From positions 1-64,000 of the forward strand of contig CALFBP010000034.1 of the NCBI GenBank assembly GCA_937951625.1: a stretch of DNA of 64,000 bases, read 5' to 3'. A program made the position numbers and the translations under genes. This document shows positions 18,469-27,442 of the stretch, piece by piece; the stretch's first letter is position 1, and every line of letters starts with the position of its first letter. This DNA comes from an uncultured Thermoguttaceae bacterium (GTDB lineage: Bacteria > Planctomycetota > Planctomycetia > Pirellulales > Thermoguttaceae). A model generated the notes under the pieces. The model had not been told where the DNA came from, did not search any database, and saw nothing but the letters and a program-made list of their open reading frames with translations.

Positions 18469-19017
18469 TCAGGTTCTCGAGTTCCGGGGCTTGCCATTCT
18501 GATTGGAAAATGGCCGCCGGGTGGAGCGCGGAAGGCTCGTTCGGCGGCCCCTTGGGGACTTCGGCATTGCCGAAGGTGGCGAGGCAGGCTTGGGGCTTCG
18601 CAACGAGCGTCCATCGCGTGGCCCCAACACGGCCTCGGCGTACTCTTCGACCTGTTCGGCGGTTTCAAAATAATGATCGTAGACCCAATCGTCTTCGTAT
18701 TCGCAGTCGACCGTACTATAGTCCCGGCAGATTTGCGGCCGCTTTTCGTAGATCGAACACAAATGATCGTCGCGAAGGTGTTTGCAAGGCGTATAGACCA
18801 GCAAATACCAATCGCCTTTCTCGATGAACACGGCCGCCCGATCGTGAAAAAGGAACCAGCGGATGGAGTCGAAATCCGCCCATTCGGTCGGGGTGTCGAT
18901 CGGCAAGGCGAAGTAGCGGCAACACTTGGCGTTGCAGAACGCGCAAAGCGAGGCGTCGGCCGGAACTTCTTCCCGCCGCGGTTTCCTGCCGTCCCTCCGA
19001 AACCCTTGAGTGTCCAT
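18469..19017 (-). CDS. YkgJ-type cysteine-cluster protein
   Basis: Protein of 182 aa. It carries the zinc/iron-chelating CxxCxxxCC pattern (CAFCNAKCCRYF) and a second set, TPCKHLRDDHLCSIYEKRP then ICRDY, as in YkgJ / zinc-or-iron-chelating domain proteins. A region rich in Asp/Glu (ALPIDTPTEWADFDSIRWFL) lies between. The last 45 residues are Pro/Ser/Arg-rich and likely unstructured. A longer start at 19050 is possible (adds 11 residues); 19017 is preferred because the extra residues look unconserved, though neither has a strong SD. It ends 12 nt from the start of hisS. Function unknown, possibly metal-related. Confidence 0.78.
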   Translation of the reverse strand: MDTQGFRRDGRKPRREEVPADASLCAFCNAKCCRYFALPIDTPTEWADFDSIRWFLFHDRAAVFIEKGDWYLLVYTPCKHLRDDHLCSIYEKRPQICRDYSTVDCEYEDDWVYDHYFETAEQVEEYAEAVLGPRDGRSLRSPKPASPPSAMPKSPRGRRTSLPRSTRRPFSNQNGKPRNSRT

Positions 19018-19104
19018 CACCAGCCGCGTCCCGCCATCGATGCGGGGCATTGTAGCGAGTCTTGAGTTTCTGGGGAAGGCAGGCCGTGGCGTCGTCTTGC
19101 CAGC

Positions 19105-20436
19105 TCAGCGAGATTTCCCGCCTGCTGCCGACTCGACCCAATCAGGCACCGCGCCATCGCCGGTCCGTTCGCCTTGCAGGACCCACGACAGATTGAAGCG
19201 TGCGATCTGCATGGCGGAATACTGGCCGGCAGGCCCGCCCTCGAACAAGAGATAGATACGGCCTTGGCTCGGGGTTTGGGGCCTTCCAGCCACCAAGGAG
19301 GAATAGGCGCCATGAGGCTCATAGACGAGCCGTTTGATGGGCCAGGTCATGCCGCCGTCGAAACTGGCCCAGACGGTCATCTTCTTGCGATCCCCTCCGG
19401 CGGTGTCCGCGTTGCTGAAGATCAACACGTCCCGGCCCTTGACGGGCAGGCGTGTCAGCCCGCCTTTCATGCCGTAGCCCCTGCCATATCCTCCCCCGTC
19501 GGGAAGCACCCGGCTGACGCGGAGGTTTTTCCAGGTCTGGCCGCCGTCGTCGCTCCAGGCCTCGCGCCGCAAGGTCTCGTCTGGCCTTAGTTGGCGGGCC
19601 AGCTTCTTATCGTAATACCCGCTGTGGCTGCGAGAATTGTAGTAGATGCGACCGTCGTGCAACTCGACCAAGGCCGCTTCCTCGGTATAGCCTTCAGGAA
19701 AGAAGTCGCTGACCTGCCATGTCGCGCCGTGGTCATCGCTGAACAGCGCGCAACTGAAGATCGCGTCGGCAGGCTCGCGATCGGACGGATGGGCTTTGGC
19801 GTGCGGCCGGAAGGTGGCGCTCACCAGCAACCGCCCGCGATACTTACCATGTCGCAACGTGACGCCCGACTCGCTCGCATTGGCGTGCAGGTAATACGTC
19901 CCGGGCTTGTCATGGTCGGCCTTCGTGGCCCGTTTCTTCTCGCCCGTCTCCTCCCACCGTTTCATCAGTGCATTGGGCTGGATCGTGGTCTTCTGCTGCG
20001 ACCAGGTTTTGCCGTGGTCCGTGCTGCGGAACACGACGTCCGTTGTGTCCCACATGCGGACGGAAAGGATGTCGCCGGTGGTTTCGTCGACGATCATGTT
20101 GCTGTCGGAATGGGTGATGGGCACGTCGAGGATGGGCCCCCAGGTCTGGCCTCCGTCTTCGCTGCGGCGGAGCTGCCGCTGGTTGTTGCGAACTGCCAGA
20201 AGAGTTCCGTCGACGGCAATGGCCAGGTACGGCTCGCGTACGTCGCCATTGCCCTCGAAAACCACCTGCATGTCGAACAGCGGCTCGCCCAGGAAAACGT
20301 CTAGCGGTCCTTCGGCCGGTTTGCCCGCCACGGTGAGCAGCTCGTGTTCCGCCGCTTCGGCCAGGGGGCAGGTCGAAAGCAAGGTCGCAACCAGAAGGCC
20401 GGAAATGAACGTGCAAGTCGGTCTCACGCGTCGCAT
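19105..20436 (-). CDS. Exported BNR/sialidase-like (exo-alpha-sialidase) protein
   Basis: Protein of 443 aa with a signal peptide (CTFISGLLVATLLSTCPLAEA). Five Asp-box (BNR) repeats of S-x-D-x-G-x-T-W type are seen: SEDGGQTWG, STDHGKTWS, SDDHGATWQ, SDDGGQTWK and SFDGGMTWP, as in six-bladed sialidase propellers. Sialidase-like residues include REPYLAI near the start, EEAALVELHDGRIYYNSRS in mid-propeller and EPHGAYSSLV near the end. It would act on sialylated or related glycans outside the cytoplasm. The ATG at 20436 has GGGAG about 9 nt upstream; an in-frame ATG at 20586 is upstream but gives unconserved sequence. Substrate not determined. Confidence 0.85.
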   Translation of the reverse strand: MRRVRPTCTFISGLLVATLLSTCPLAEAAEHELLTVAGKPAEGPLDVFLGEPLFDMQVVFEGNGDVREPYLAIAVDGTLLAVRNNQRQLRRSEDGGQTWGPILDVPITHSDSNMIVDETTGDILSVRMWDTTDVVFRSTDHGKTWSQQKTTIQPNALMKRWEETGEKKRATKADHDKPGTYYLHANASESGVTLRHGKYRGRLLVSATFRPHAKAHPSDREPADAIFSCALFSDDHGATWQVSDFFPEGYTEEAALVELHDGRIYYNSRSHSGYYDKKLARQLRPDETLRREAWSDDGGQTWKNLRVSRVLPDGGGYGRGYGMKGGLTRLPVKGRDVLIFSNADTAGGDRKKMTVWASFDGGMTWPIKRLVYEPHGAYSSLVAGRPQTPSQGRIYLLFEGGPAGQYSAMQIARFNLSWVLQGERTGDGAVPDWVESAAGGKSR

Positions 20437-20639
20437 GGCGATCTTCTCCCGGGGTTCAGTTTCTCGTGGCCGTTCCGCGGCTTCGCCACGAAAAGACGGC
20501 GGTGCGAAGCCGACTCTAAGGTATGATCCCGCCTTTCGCTTCACAAGCGGGGCGCGGAAATCCTTAGGAAGTTCCGCCGGCTGCAAAGGAAATGCGGCTT
20601 TGCAGGGCAGGAGGTGAGAGGTGGCTGGGCAGCGCGGCG

Positions 20640-22295
20640 TCAGGGGCCGCGACGTTGGGCCACGAGCTGGGAGGCGACCTGGAGGGCGGCGGTGAGCATG
20701 GGATCCTCGCCGGAAACCTGCACCGATTCGCCGACCGGTCTGGCGGTTTGATGCACGACCACGTGCGGTTCCACGCCCAAACCGCTATACGGCCGACCTG
20801 AAGGCGAGAAGAACTTGGCCGTAGTCAACCGCAGGCCGGCCCCGCCCACGCCCAAAGGAAAGATTCCCTGCACCGAGCCTTTGCCAAAGCTTCGACGTCC
20901 GACAATCGTCCCGCGTTGCTGGTCGCGGATCGCGCCAGCGAAAATCTCCGCGGCGCTGGCGCTGTCCTGGTCGATGAGCACGACCAACGGCACGCCCCAC
21001 GTGCCTGGTTCACGTGCCGTGTAAGTGAAATCCTCATAGGCGTTACGGCCGTGGGTAGTGACGATCACGCCGCGGTCGAGGAACAAGTCGGCCACCTCGA
21101 CCGCCGCGACCAACAGCCCGCCGGGATTGCCCCGCACGTCGATGATCAGCGAGCGCATGCCCTCGCGGTGCAGTTTCCAGAGGGCCTCCTCTACGTCGCG
21201 GCAAGTCGATTTCTGGAAGCAGGCCAATTTGATGTACGCGATGCCGCGCGAGGGATCGCGGATCAAGGCCTGATCGACGCCAGGGACCTCGACCCGTTCG
21301 CGACGAATGAGCAGACGGTGGGTACTGCCGCCCGGTCGTTCGATCGTGATGTCGGCGACGCTCCCCGGCTCGCCTTGGAGCAAGTTGGCCGCCCGGTCGG
21401 CGGAAAAATCTCGGGTGTCGCGACCGTCGATGGCGACGATGCGATCGCCTTCGCGCAAGCCCCCACGGCTGGCAGGGCTGCGGGGAATCACCCGCAAAAT
21501 CAACAACGCGCCATCCTGCGCCTTGAGTTCGACGCCCAGACCCACGAAGTTTCCTTCGATTTGGGAGTAGACTTCAGTCAACTGGTCGGGCGTGAGGTAG
21601 GTCGAGTAGGGATCGAGCGTGTTGACGGCCCCGCTGAGGAACTCCATCACCACTGCGTTTTCTTGGATTCCCACACGGCGTTGGGCCAGCGCGGCGGCGG
21701 CCTGGACCGTTGCGCGGGCCTCGAACCGGTTCTGGATGAAACGGGCCGCCAGCAACTGTTCCAGGTCCCCTAACAGCGACTCCACCCCCTCCCGCTGGGC
21801 CGAGGCGAGGTTCGCTTCCCGGAACACCGGTTCGCTCAACGCCACGGCAAAAGCCCGCGCCCCGGCCTGCACCACCTCCTGCCACCGCGGCGTGTCCACG
21901 TAGTGGGCGTGGATTTTCAACAAGACCTCCGCGTAAAGATCGAGCGTCGCGCCCGTGGAAAGCTGTTCCAAAGCGGCGCGGAAGCTGCGGTCGGCGTAGC
22001 GCCGGGCGACGTCGAAATGCTGGCGGGCGAAGTCGAATCGCTGCTTGATCGAAGGATCGCCCGGAAATTGCCGTAGGGCATCCTCGTAGATGGCGACCGC
22101 CTCGCTCCAGCGACGCTGGATTTCCAGCGTTTGGCCGCGGTCCAGGAAATCGCTCAGGCTCGCGCCGCCCGCCGCAGGCAAAGCAAGCTGCTGGGCCGCT
22201 GCCGGCAGGACCGCCATCGCCGCCGCGCAAGCCAAAGCCAGACGAATCGCGACCGATCTCCACGACCAGGTTGTGTTCATCACGGGCAGATACAT
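20640..22295 (-). CDS. Carboxy-terminal processing protease, S41 family
   Basis: Protein of 551 aa with an N-terminal signal peptide (RLALACAAAMAVLPAAAQQ). Residues ~55-105 look TPR-like (WSEAVAIYEDALRQFPGDP). A PDZ domain spans about 240-320 (GNFVGLGVELKAQDGALLIL and GGLREGDRIVAIDG). The protease core follows: GIAYIKLACFQ, LIIDVRGNPGGLL, then the Ser/Lys catalytic dyad Ser447 (DSASAAEIF) and Lys472 (SFGKGSVQ), both at the D1-protease spacing. It would degrade or trim periplasmic proteins from the C-terminus. The start could also be the ATG at 22280. It is a stand-alone gene. Confidence 0.92.
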   Translation of the reverse strand: MYLPVMNTTWSWRSVAIRLALACAAAMAVLPAAAQQLALPAAGGASLSDFLDRGQTLEIQRRWSEAVAIYEDALRQFPGDPSIKQRFDFARQHFDVARRYADRSFRAALEQLSTGATLDLYAEVLLKIHAHYVDTPRWQEVVQAGARAFAVALSEPVFREANLASAQREGVESLLGDLEQLLAARFIQNRFEARATVQAAAALAQRRVGIQENAVVMEFLSGAVNTLDPYSTYLTPDQLTEVYSQIEGNFVGLGVELKAQDGALLILRVIPRSPASRGGLREGDRIVAIDGRDTRDFSADRAANLLQGEPGSVADITIERPGGSTHRLLIRRERVEVPGVDQALIRDPSRGIAYIKLACFQKSTCRDVEEALWKLHREGMRSLIIDVRGNPGGLLVAAVEVADLFLDRGVIVTTHGRNAYEDFTYTAREPGTWGVPLVVLIDQDSASAAEIFAGAIRDQQRGTIVGRRSFGKGSVQGIFPLGVGGAGLRLTTAKFFSPSGRPYSGLGVEPHVVVHQTARPVGESVQVSGEDPMLTAALQVASQLVAQRRGP

Positions 22296-22928
22296 CCTCG
22301 AGCCGTTTCCCCGATTTTAGTCGCTCGGCGGATCGAGCAGTCCTCGCGATGCGTGACGGGGAAAAGTCCCTCCATCGCTGGGCCACGTCTGCCAACTCGG
22401 CGACAGCGAAGGACAAACGCGACCGAACTGCGGGCGGAACTCCATTCCCACCCTCAGACTTCCCACTGCCTGGCCCGACGCTCCTGTGCAGGCCCATTCT
22501 CGTTCGCCAATAGCTTCGGGAGCAATGCGCAGGTACTCCCTTCTGGAATATAGGACACGTTTCGCGGTGCGTCAAAAACTCGTGCGATTTCTTGCCCCAG
22601 CATCCTCGGTACAATCCGCATCGTCGGAACAGCGAATACCTGAAATGCCGATGGCGCCCGTTGGTAACGGTAAAAGGGAAAATTATGGTCGGCGGGCGCG
22701 GCACACACCCCCGACCCGCCCGGCTCGCCGGCCTTACGCTAGGCTTTGGTTAGTTACGGCGGCCAAGGCCCAGCGGATCGTGCGACGATGGAAAGAACCA
22801 CGGCAAGCTCTCCCTATTTTTCGCTACTAGGCTTTATTTTTTGACGCGCTGAGTTGATTTTTTTTCGCTCCGTGGTAGATTGCAGTCCTTCGGGCATTTG
22901 GCACGGAACGTCTCGAGGTGGACACGTC
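22296..22928. other. 633-bp intergenic region, no confident gene
   Basis: It separates divergent S41 protease (minus) and the His/Cys-rich gene (plus). The longest frames here look like chance, with no conserved motif and no SD. The right end is AT-rich (22811-22870) and holds the candidate promoter at 22854-22881. I see no RNA gene or repeat in the rest. Confidence 0.5.
22854..22881 (+). promoter_or_regulatory. Candidate promoter for the His/Cys-rich gene
   Basis: TTGATT (22854-22859) and TAGATT (22876-22881) are 16 nt apart, embedded in a T-rich stretch. The predicted start is near 22888, about 40 nt before the ATG at 22929. I see no clear Fur, Zur or Csp-type palindrome. Confidence 0.4.
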
Positions 22929-23333
22929 ATGTCCCGTCGCCAGCCGCGGCGCCTCGTTGGATTCGTCCTCGTCGGTTACCTGTTTTCGGTGACCGGGGCG
23001 GGCTCGTTCCATACCCACGGAATTCCGCCAGAAGGTGGGCACACGTTCCAGGGAAACTGCTCCGGGCATTGCGGTGAGGGAGGCCCTGAAGGCCAATTGG
23101 GGTACGATGAGGGGCCCGGCCTTCTCGCGTTATGCCCAACGGTAGGCTCGGCCTCGGTGCATGGCCCCTGCCCGGTTTGCCACTTCCTCGCCCAGAAAGT
23201 ATTGCCGCTGTATCTCCACGCGATTGGGGCCTGCGAGCTGCTGCACACTGCGGCAACGCCATGCGTTGCTCCGTCATGGTCGATCGGCCCGGCACGGACA
23301 AACCACAGCCGGGCGCCGCCCTCGCACATCTGA
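22929..23333 (+). CDS. Small His/Cys-rich exported or membrane protein, DUF2946-like
   Basis: Protein of 134 aa. The N-terminus is basic and followed by a hydrophobic segment (LVGFVLVGYLFSVTGAGS), either a signal peptide or one membrane anchor. After that come His/Cys clusters: SFHTHG, GNCSGHCGEGG and CPVCHFLAQKV, plus later Cys and His. CPxC with neighbouring His resembles DUF2946 metal-associated proteins, but the match is only by pattern. The ATG at 22929 has GAGGTGG about 9 nt before it; an upstream in-frame ATG at 22854 is unlikely because it overlaps the promoter. The next gene downstream is a DUF1559 pseudopilin with a His/Asp-rich loop, 164 nt away. Metal binding is inference. Confidence 0.65.
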   Translation: MSRRQPRRLVGFVLVGYLFSVTGAGSFHTHGIPPEGGHTFQGNCSGHCGEGGPEGQLGYDEGPGLLALCPTVGSASVHGPCPVCHFLAQKVLPLYLHAIGACELLHTAATPCVAPSWSIGPARTNHSRAPPSHI

Positions 23334-23497
23334 TCTCTTTTCCCGTGCAACGCGTTGGCGGCCGCAGCTCGCTTTATGCGTAGGTGTGTGCATCGGACGA
23401 GGCTGGGGCGTTATTCCTCGCGCGGACGTTTGGCGTTCAAGCCAACGGTTCCCAACGAGTCGTTTAATCTCCACGTTTTTGTTGAGGGCAATCGGTC

Positions 23498-24412
23498 ATG
23501 TCATCTCCACGAAAAGCTTTTACGCTGGTCGAACTCCTAGTGGTCATCGCCATCATTGGCATTTTAGTGGCCTTGTTGCTGCCAGCGGTGCAGGCGGCGC
23601 GGGAAAGCGCTCGTCGAAGTTCCTGCACCAATAACATGAAACAAATCGGCTTGGCTTTGCACATGCACCACGACACCTACAGCCACTTGCCTGCGGGCTG
23701 GGAAGGATTCGATGCATCGCTCCGGCCGTGGGCCATGGGCCCCACAGGTTGGGCTTGGGCCGCAAAAATCCTCCCCTTCCTCGAACAAGCCAACGTCGAA
23801 AAGAATTTGATCAACTACAAGCTGCCGGTTTGGGACCCGGCCAATGCCTCTGCCCGGCTCCACCCGATCGTCACCTACCGCTGTCCGTCCGACACCGGGA
23901 AAGCGTTGTTCTACAACGAACACCACGACGCCGACGAACAAGACGGCCATGACCACGACGACGTCCTGGAATATGCGACCTCGAATTACGTGGGCGTGTG
24001 GGGCACAACCGATACCCACGAGTGTGGCGAACTACCGGCCGGCGCTCAATGCCGGGGCGAAGGGGTGTTCTTCCATAACAGCAATTTGCGATTTGCTGAG
24101 ATTCTCGACGGCTTGAGCCAAACGTTCATGGTCGGCGAACGCAACTCGCGGTTGGACTATTCGACGTGGGTAGGTACTCATACCCACATCGACTGCTCGC
24201 CGGGAAGACTTGTCGGCTCGGCCAGCTACCCGCCCAACTCGAAGCATAGCGACGACCACAATTTCAGCAGCGAACACCCGGCCGGGACCAACTTCCTGTT
24301 GTGCGACGGCTCGGTGCGGCTGATCTCGGAAACGATCGAAACGGCGGCATACCACGCCCTTTGCACGCGGGCCAACCAGGACAACGTAGGCAACTTCCTT
24401 GGTGGCCCTTGA
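23498..24412 (+). CDS. DUF1559-family pseudopilin-like protein with His/Asp-rich loop
   Basis: Protein of 304 aa. A prepilin N-terminus (Ala before [20 protein letters not shown]) and one hydrophobic helix are followed by the DUF1559 fold, with the family motif in [14 protein letters not shown] near the end. An unusual insertion reads [14 protein letters not shown] (about residues 147-160), and further His occur in DTHECGE and THTHIDC. Such runs suggest a metal-binding loop, although that is inferred. It lies 164 nt after the His/Cys-rich gene on the same strand and probably shares its transcript. Compared with the pseudopilin at 10018, it has the same N-terminal helix but a different, His-rich body. 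Function otherwise unknown. Confidence 0.9.
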   Translation: MSSPRKAFTLVELLVVIAIIGILVALLLPAVQAARESARRSSCTNNMKQIGLALHMHHDTYSHLPAGWEGFDASLRPWAMGPTGWAWAAKILPFLEQANVEKNLINYKLPVWDPANASARLHPIVTYRCPSDTGKALFYNEHHDADEQDGHDHDDVLEYATSNYVGVWGTTDTHECGELPAGAQCRGEGVFFHNSNLRFAEILDGLSQTFMVGERNSRLDYSTWVGTHTHIDCSPGRLVGSASYPPNSKHSDDHNFSSEHPAGTNFLLCDGSVRLISETIETAAYHALCTRANQDNVGNFLGGP

Positions 24413-24463
24413 GTCTTTGCGGGCTGGCAGGCGTGGGGCTGGCGGAGGTTGGCCCTGCCATGC

Positions 24464-25903
24464 TCACAGCCGAATTTCCGGCACTACGTACGGCGGCCGG
24501 TAGAAACCCCGCACGATCTCGTTGGCCGCGGCGTTGTCCTTGAAGCATTCGTTCTTCGGATCGCATTCGAGCCAAGGGCCGCAGATCGAAGTGTCGGGAT
24601 CGATTTCGTGGGCCTTGAGGTGCTCCAGGTACCGCTCGTACATCTCGTTCCATAGCGCGATGTCGCGGACCTGCTTGCGTTGTTCGGCCACTGGCGTTGG
24701 CTTTCCCAAGCGGTAAGAAATATTGCCCGCGTGGCAGATCGCCGTAGAAATGTGCCCTTCCAGCACGTCGCAATTCAGGTCTTCGCGTTTGCCGCTCCGC
24801 ACGGCTTGGATGAAGTTCTCGAAGTGCGTTTCGCCGCTGGACCAGGACTTGATCTCCTTGCCGCTTCGATCGTAAGCTTTGGCGTATTCTTGGGTGATGG
24901 CCACGGAGCCGCCTTCACAATCGACGACGCTCCCCGTCCGATGGCCGCGGAAGTCGGGCACTTGGTTGGAGCCCTTGGCCGCTCGAAGATTGTGGACCTC
25001 GTAAAGGATTGGCGCCGAGGCGAAGTCGTAGTAAATGATCTGCGTATTGGGTACCTCGCAGGCGTCATTGAAGACGAAGCGGCCGCCGATGCTCATCACG
25101 CGGCGAGGCAATTCCGCTTCACCGAGCACGGAGCGCGCCACGTCGATCTCATGGACCCCCTGGTTGCACGACTCGCCGTCGCCCATGTTCCACGTGAAGC
25201 TACAGTCGTATTGAAGCCGGTCGCGGTAGATGGGTTCTTTTCGGGCCGGGCCGCACCAGAGGTCGTAGTCGACGTGGTCCGGGATGGGCAGCGGTTCAGT
25301 CCGCTTGCCGCATGACACCCGCGGCTTGTTGGCGAAGCACGTGATGTACAGCACCTTGCCGAGGTTCCCCTCGCGAATCCACGCGATCGCCTTCTTGGTC
25401 GCTGGGCGGGAACGCTGCTGGAGACCACACTGCACAAGGCAGCCGTACTTCCGCGCCGCGTTGACCATCTGGCGGCCTTCCCAGATGAAGTGCGAAAGCG
25501 GCTTCTCGATATACTGGTGTTTTCCCGCCTGGCAGGACCAGATGCAGCTCAAACCGTGCCAATACTGCATCGTGGCGTTGGAAACCACGCTGATGTCCTT
25601 GCGATCGAGCATGTGCCGCATGTCCTGGTAGCGCGCCACTTTGCTGCCGGGGAACTTGGCCTCCAGGCCGCTGGCACGGATGTCGGCCATCTTCATGTCC
25701 GCGTCGCTCACGGCGACGATCCGCACGCCTTTCTGGCTCGACAGTCGGGCCGCGTGCTCGGAACTGCGAATGCCGCAACCAATCAGGCCCACCAGGATCT
25801 CGTCGTTGGCCCCCAGCACGCGCGGCGAGGCCAACATCGGCAAGGCCAGCGAGCCAGCCGCGATGCCAGTGCGTTTCAGGAAGTGTCTGCGATCAAATGC
25901 CAT
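24464..25903 (-). CDS. Gfo/Idh/MocA-family oxidoreductase, Tat-exported
   Basis: Protein of 479 aa. A twin-arginine signal is present at the N-terminus (FDRRHFLKRTGIAAGSLALP), so it is probably folded in the cytoplasm with NAD(P) and exported. The Rossmann N-domain (ILVGLIGCGIRSSEHAARL) and the catalytic EKP motif (YIEKPLSHFIWEG) are present, with a long C-domain. These proteins oxidise or isomerise sugar-like substrates in planctomycetes; the actual substrate is not visible. Divergent to no regulator; convergent with the DUF1559 gene, 51 nt apart. Confidence 0.88.
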   Translation of the reverse strand: MAFDRRHFLKRTGIAAGSLALPMLASPRVLGANDEILVGLIGCGIRSSEHAARLSSQKGVRIVAVSDADMKMADIRASGLEAKFPGSKVARYQDMRHMLDRKDISVVSNATMQYWHGLSCIWSCQAGKHQYIEKPLSHFIWEGRQMVNAARKYGCLVQCGLQQRSRPATKKAIAWIREGNLGKVLYITCFANKPRVSCGKRTEPLPIPDHVDYDLWCGPARKEPIYRDRLQYDCSFTWNMGDGESCNQGVHEIDVARSVLGEAELPRRVMSIGGRFVFNDACEVPNTQIIYYDFASAPILYEVHNLRAAKGSNQVPDFRGHRTGSVVDCEGGSVAITQEYAKAYDRSGKEIKSWSSGETHFENFIQAVRSGKREDLNCDVLEGHISTAICHAGNISYRLGKPTPVAEQRKQVRDIALWNEMYERYLEHLKAHEIDPDTSICGPWLECDPKNECFKDNAAANEIVRGFYRPPYVVPEIRL

Positions 25904-26093
25904 GGCGTGTGCTCCTTGGGAAAGAAGGATCAGGAGGGTTTAAAAGATTGGCTTGCCCGCACGGGGACGAGGCGACTTCCCCGTCAGCAGTCCGCGTTCG
26001 GACCTTCGTGCAGTGTACACTATGGTGCTGACGTTGCAAGAACGCAAGCACGACCCCATCGCGTCCGGCACGAACCGGGAGGTCCCCAACAAA

Positions 26094-27056
26094 TTATGAT
26101 CGTTCGTTGCCCCGTTCGCTGGACAACCCCTCGGCGGCCTTTTGGGTACTCAAGAACTGTTCGACCACCGGGCGCGTGGGGATGCCTGCTTGTCCGCCCC
26201 GCTTTGTGGCTTTGATCGCCGCGGCCGCCGAGGCGAAGCGGATTCGGGAAGGCAGGTCAACCCCTCGTGCCAAGGCCGAGGCGTAGGCCCCGTGAAACAC
26301 GTCGCCGCAGCCGGTCGTATCGACCACATCGACGCGAAACGCCGGATGATGTCGAACGACGCCGGGGGCGTCGCTGGCGACGTACCAGCACCCCCGCTCG
26401 CCGCACGTGACCACGGCGACATCCCGTTTGCTCGACCAAAGTCGTAGCACAGCCTCGTCGGGCGCGGCGACGCCCGTCAACCTCGCGGCGAAGTCCGCCG
26501 AGACGATCAAATGATCCACCAAGTCCAACAACCCTGAAAAACCAGGGTGCTCGTTCCTCTCCAAATCCGCTACCACGGGAATCCCATGGCGTCGGGCGAT
26601 TTCCGCCGCGCGGGTCATGCCTTCGATGCCGAAGTGATCGACATACAGCACGCGCGACCCGCCAATCACTTCCTCGCTCGGCCAATCCGGCTCCGCCCCC
26701 GAGGCGCCTTCCAGGCTGTAGAAAATCGTGCGGGTCTTGGTGGATTCGTCGACGATGATGGTGGAGTGGATGGGTCGGGCGTCGGGCTGCCGCCGCACGT
26801 GACACACGTCGATCCCTTCTGCACGGAAGCGGTCGAGGACGAACTTGGACAATTCATCGTCGCCCAGCACACCGGCGAAAGCAGCGCGAGCGCCCAGCCG
26901 AGCCGCTGCCACCAGGGCGGTCCCCGTCAAGCCGCCGCACTGCCTCTGCCGACGCCGCACTCGCACTTTGGAATCGGCCGCGGGATAGCTCTCGACATAC
27001 AACAGGTCGTCGATCGCCACGCAGCCCAGACCAAGCACATCGTATTCCCACGTCAT
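26094..27056 (-). CDS. PfkB-family carbohydrate kinase
   Basis: Protein of 320 aa. It is a ribokinase-like sugar kinase. The PfkB signature DTTGCGDVFHGAY (catalytic Asp near the C-terminus) is intact, and the N-terminal GGLTGTALVAAARLGA and FAGVLGDDELSKF match the family. The substrate is not fixed by sequence. It is followed by a PII gene on the same strand, but the two are separated by 45 nt and seem unrelated in function. Confidence 0.88.
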   Translation of the reverse strand: MTWEYDVLGLGCVAIDDLLYVESYPAADSKVRVRRRQRQCGGLTGTALVAAARLGARAAFAGVLGDDELSKFVLDRFRAEGIDVCHVRRQPDARPIHSTIIVDESTKTRTIFYSLEGASGAEPDWPSEEVIGGSRVLYVDHFGIEGMTRAAEIARRHGIPVVADLERNEHPGFSGLLDLVDHLIVSADFAARLTGVAAPDEAVLRLWSSKRDVAVVTCGERGCWYVASDAPGVVRHHPAFRVDVVDTTGCGDVFHGAYASALARGVDLPSRIRFASAAAAIKATKRGGQAGIPTRPVVEQFLSTQKAAEGLSSERGNERS

Positions 27057-27101
27057 GCGAAGATCCCGTCGCCATGCATCTTGCGATCGCGCCTTTGGGA
27101 T

Positions 27102-27425
27102 TCATCCCGATCCACCGGCCCATTCGCCCTGGATTTCTGAGGGCAGCACGAAGATTTTGCCATCGCCCATGCGGCCGGTTCGGGCGACCTCGACAAGGAT
27201 GCGGACGACCTCTTCCACGCGGAGTTCATCGACCCAGAGGGTGATTTCGACCTTGGGGAGGAAGGCCATCGAGTACTCGCTGCCTGCGTATTGGTCGAGG
27301 TAGCTCTTTTGCCGCCCGTAGCCTTTGACCTCGGTGACCGTGCAGGCTTCGAGGGGGGCGCGTTCCAAGGCGTCGAGTACCTTCTCCGCCAGATACGGCT
27401 TGACGACGGCGATGATCTGTTTCAC
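27102..27425 (-). CDS. Nitrogen regulatory PII-like protein
   Basis: Protein of 107 aa. PII proteins sense 2-oxoglutarate/ATP/ADP and control nitrogen enzymes or transporters. The core VKQIIAVVKPYLAEKVLDAL, the T-loop (VKGYGRQKSYLDQYAGSEYSM, here with Tyr in GSEY at the place of the uridylylated Tyr51) and ITLWVDE are clear. The start is taken as GTG 27425 because PII proteins begin at this Lys-rich strand and GGAG is 10 nt upstream. A TGATG overlap with the GNAT gene gives an alternative ATG at 27443. No glnA or amt gene is adjacent. It is preceded by, and probably translationally coupled to, the GNAT gene. Confidence 0.9.
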   Translation of the reverse strand: MKQIIAVVKPYLAEKVLDALERAPLEACTVTEVKGYGRQKSYLDQYAGSEYSMAFLPKVEITLWVDELRVEEVVRILVEVARTGRMGDGKIFVLPSEIQGEWAGGSG

Positions 27426-27442
27426 AGCGGCGCGACTCCGCA

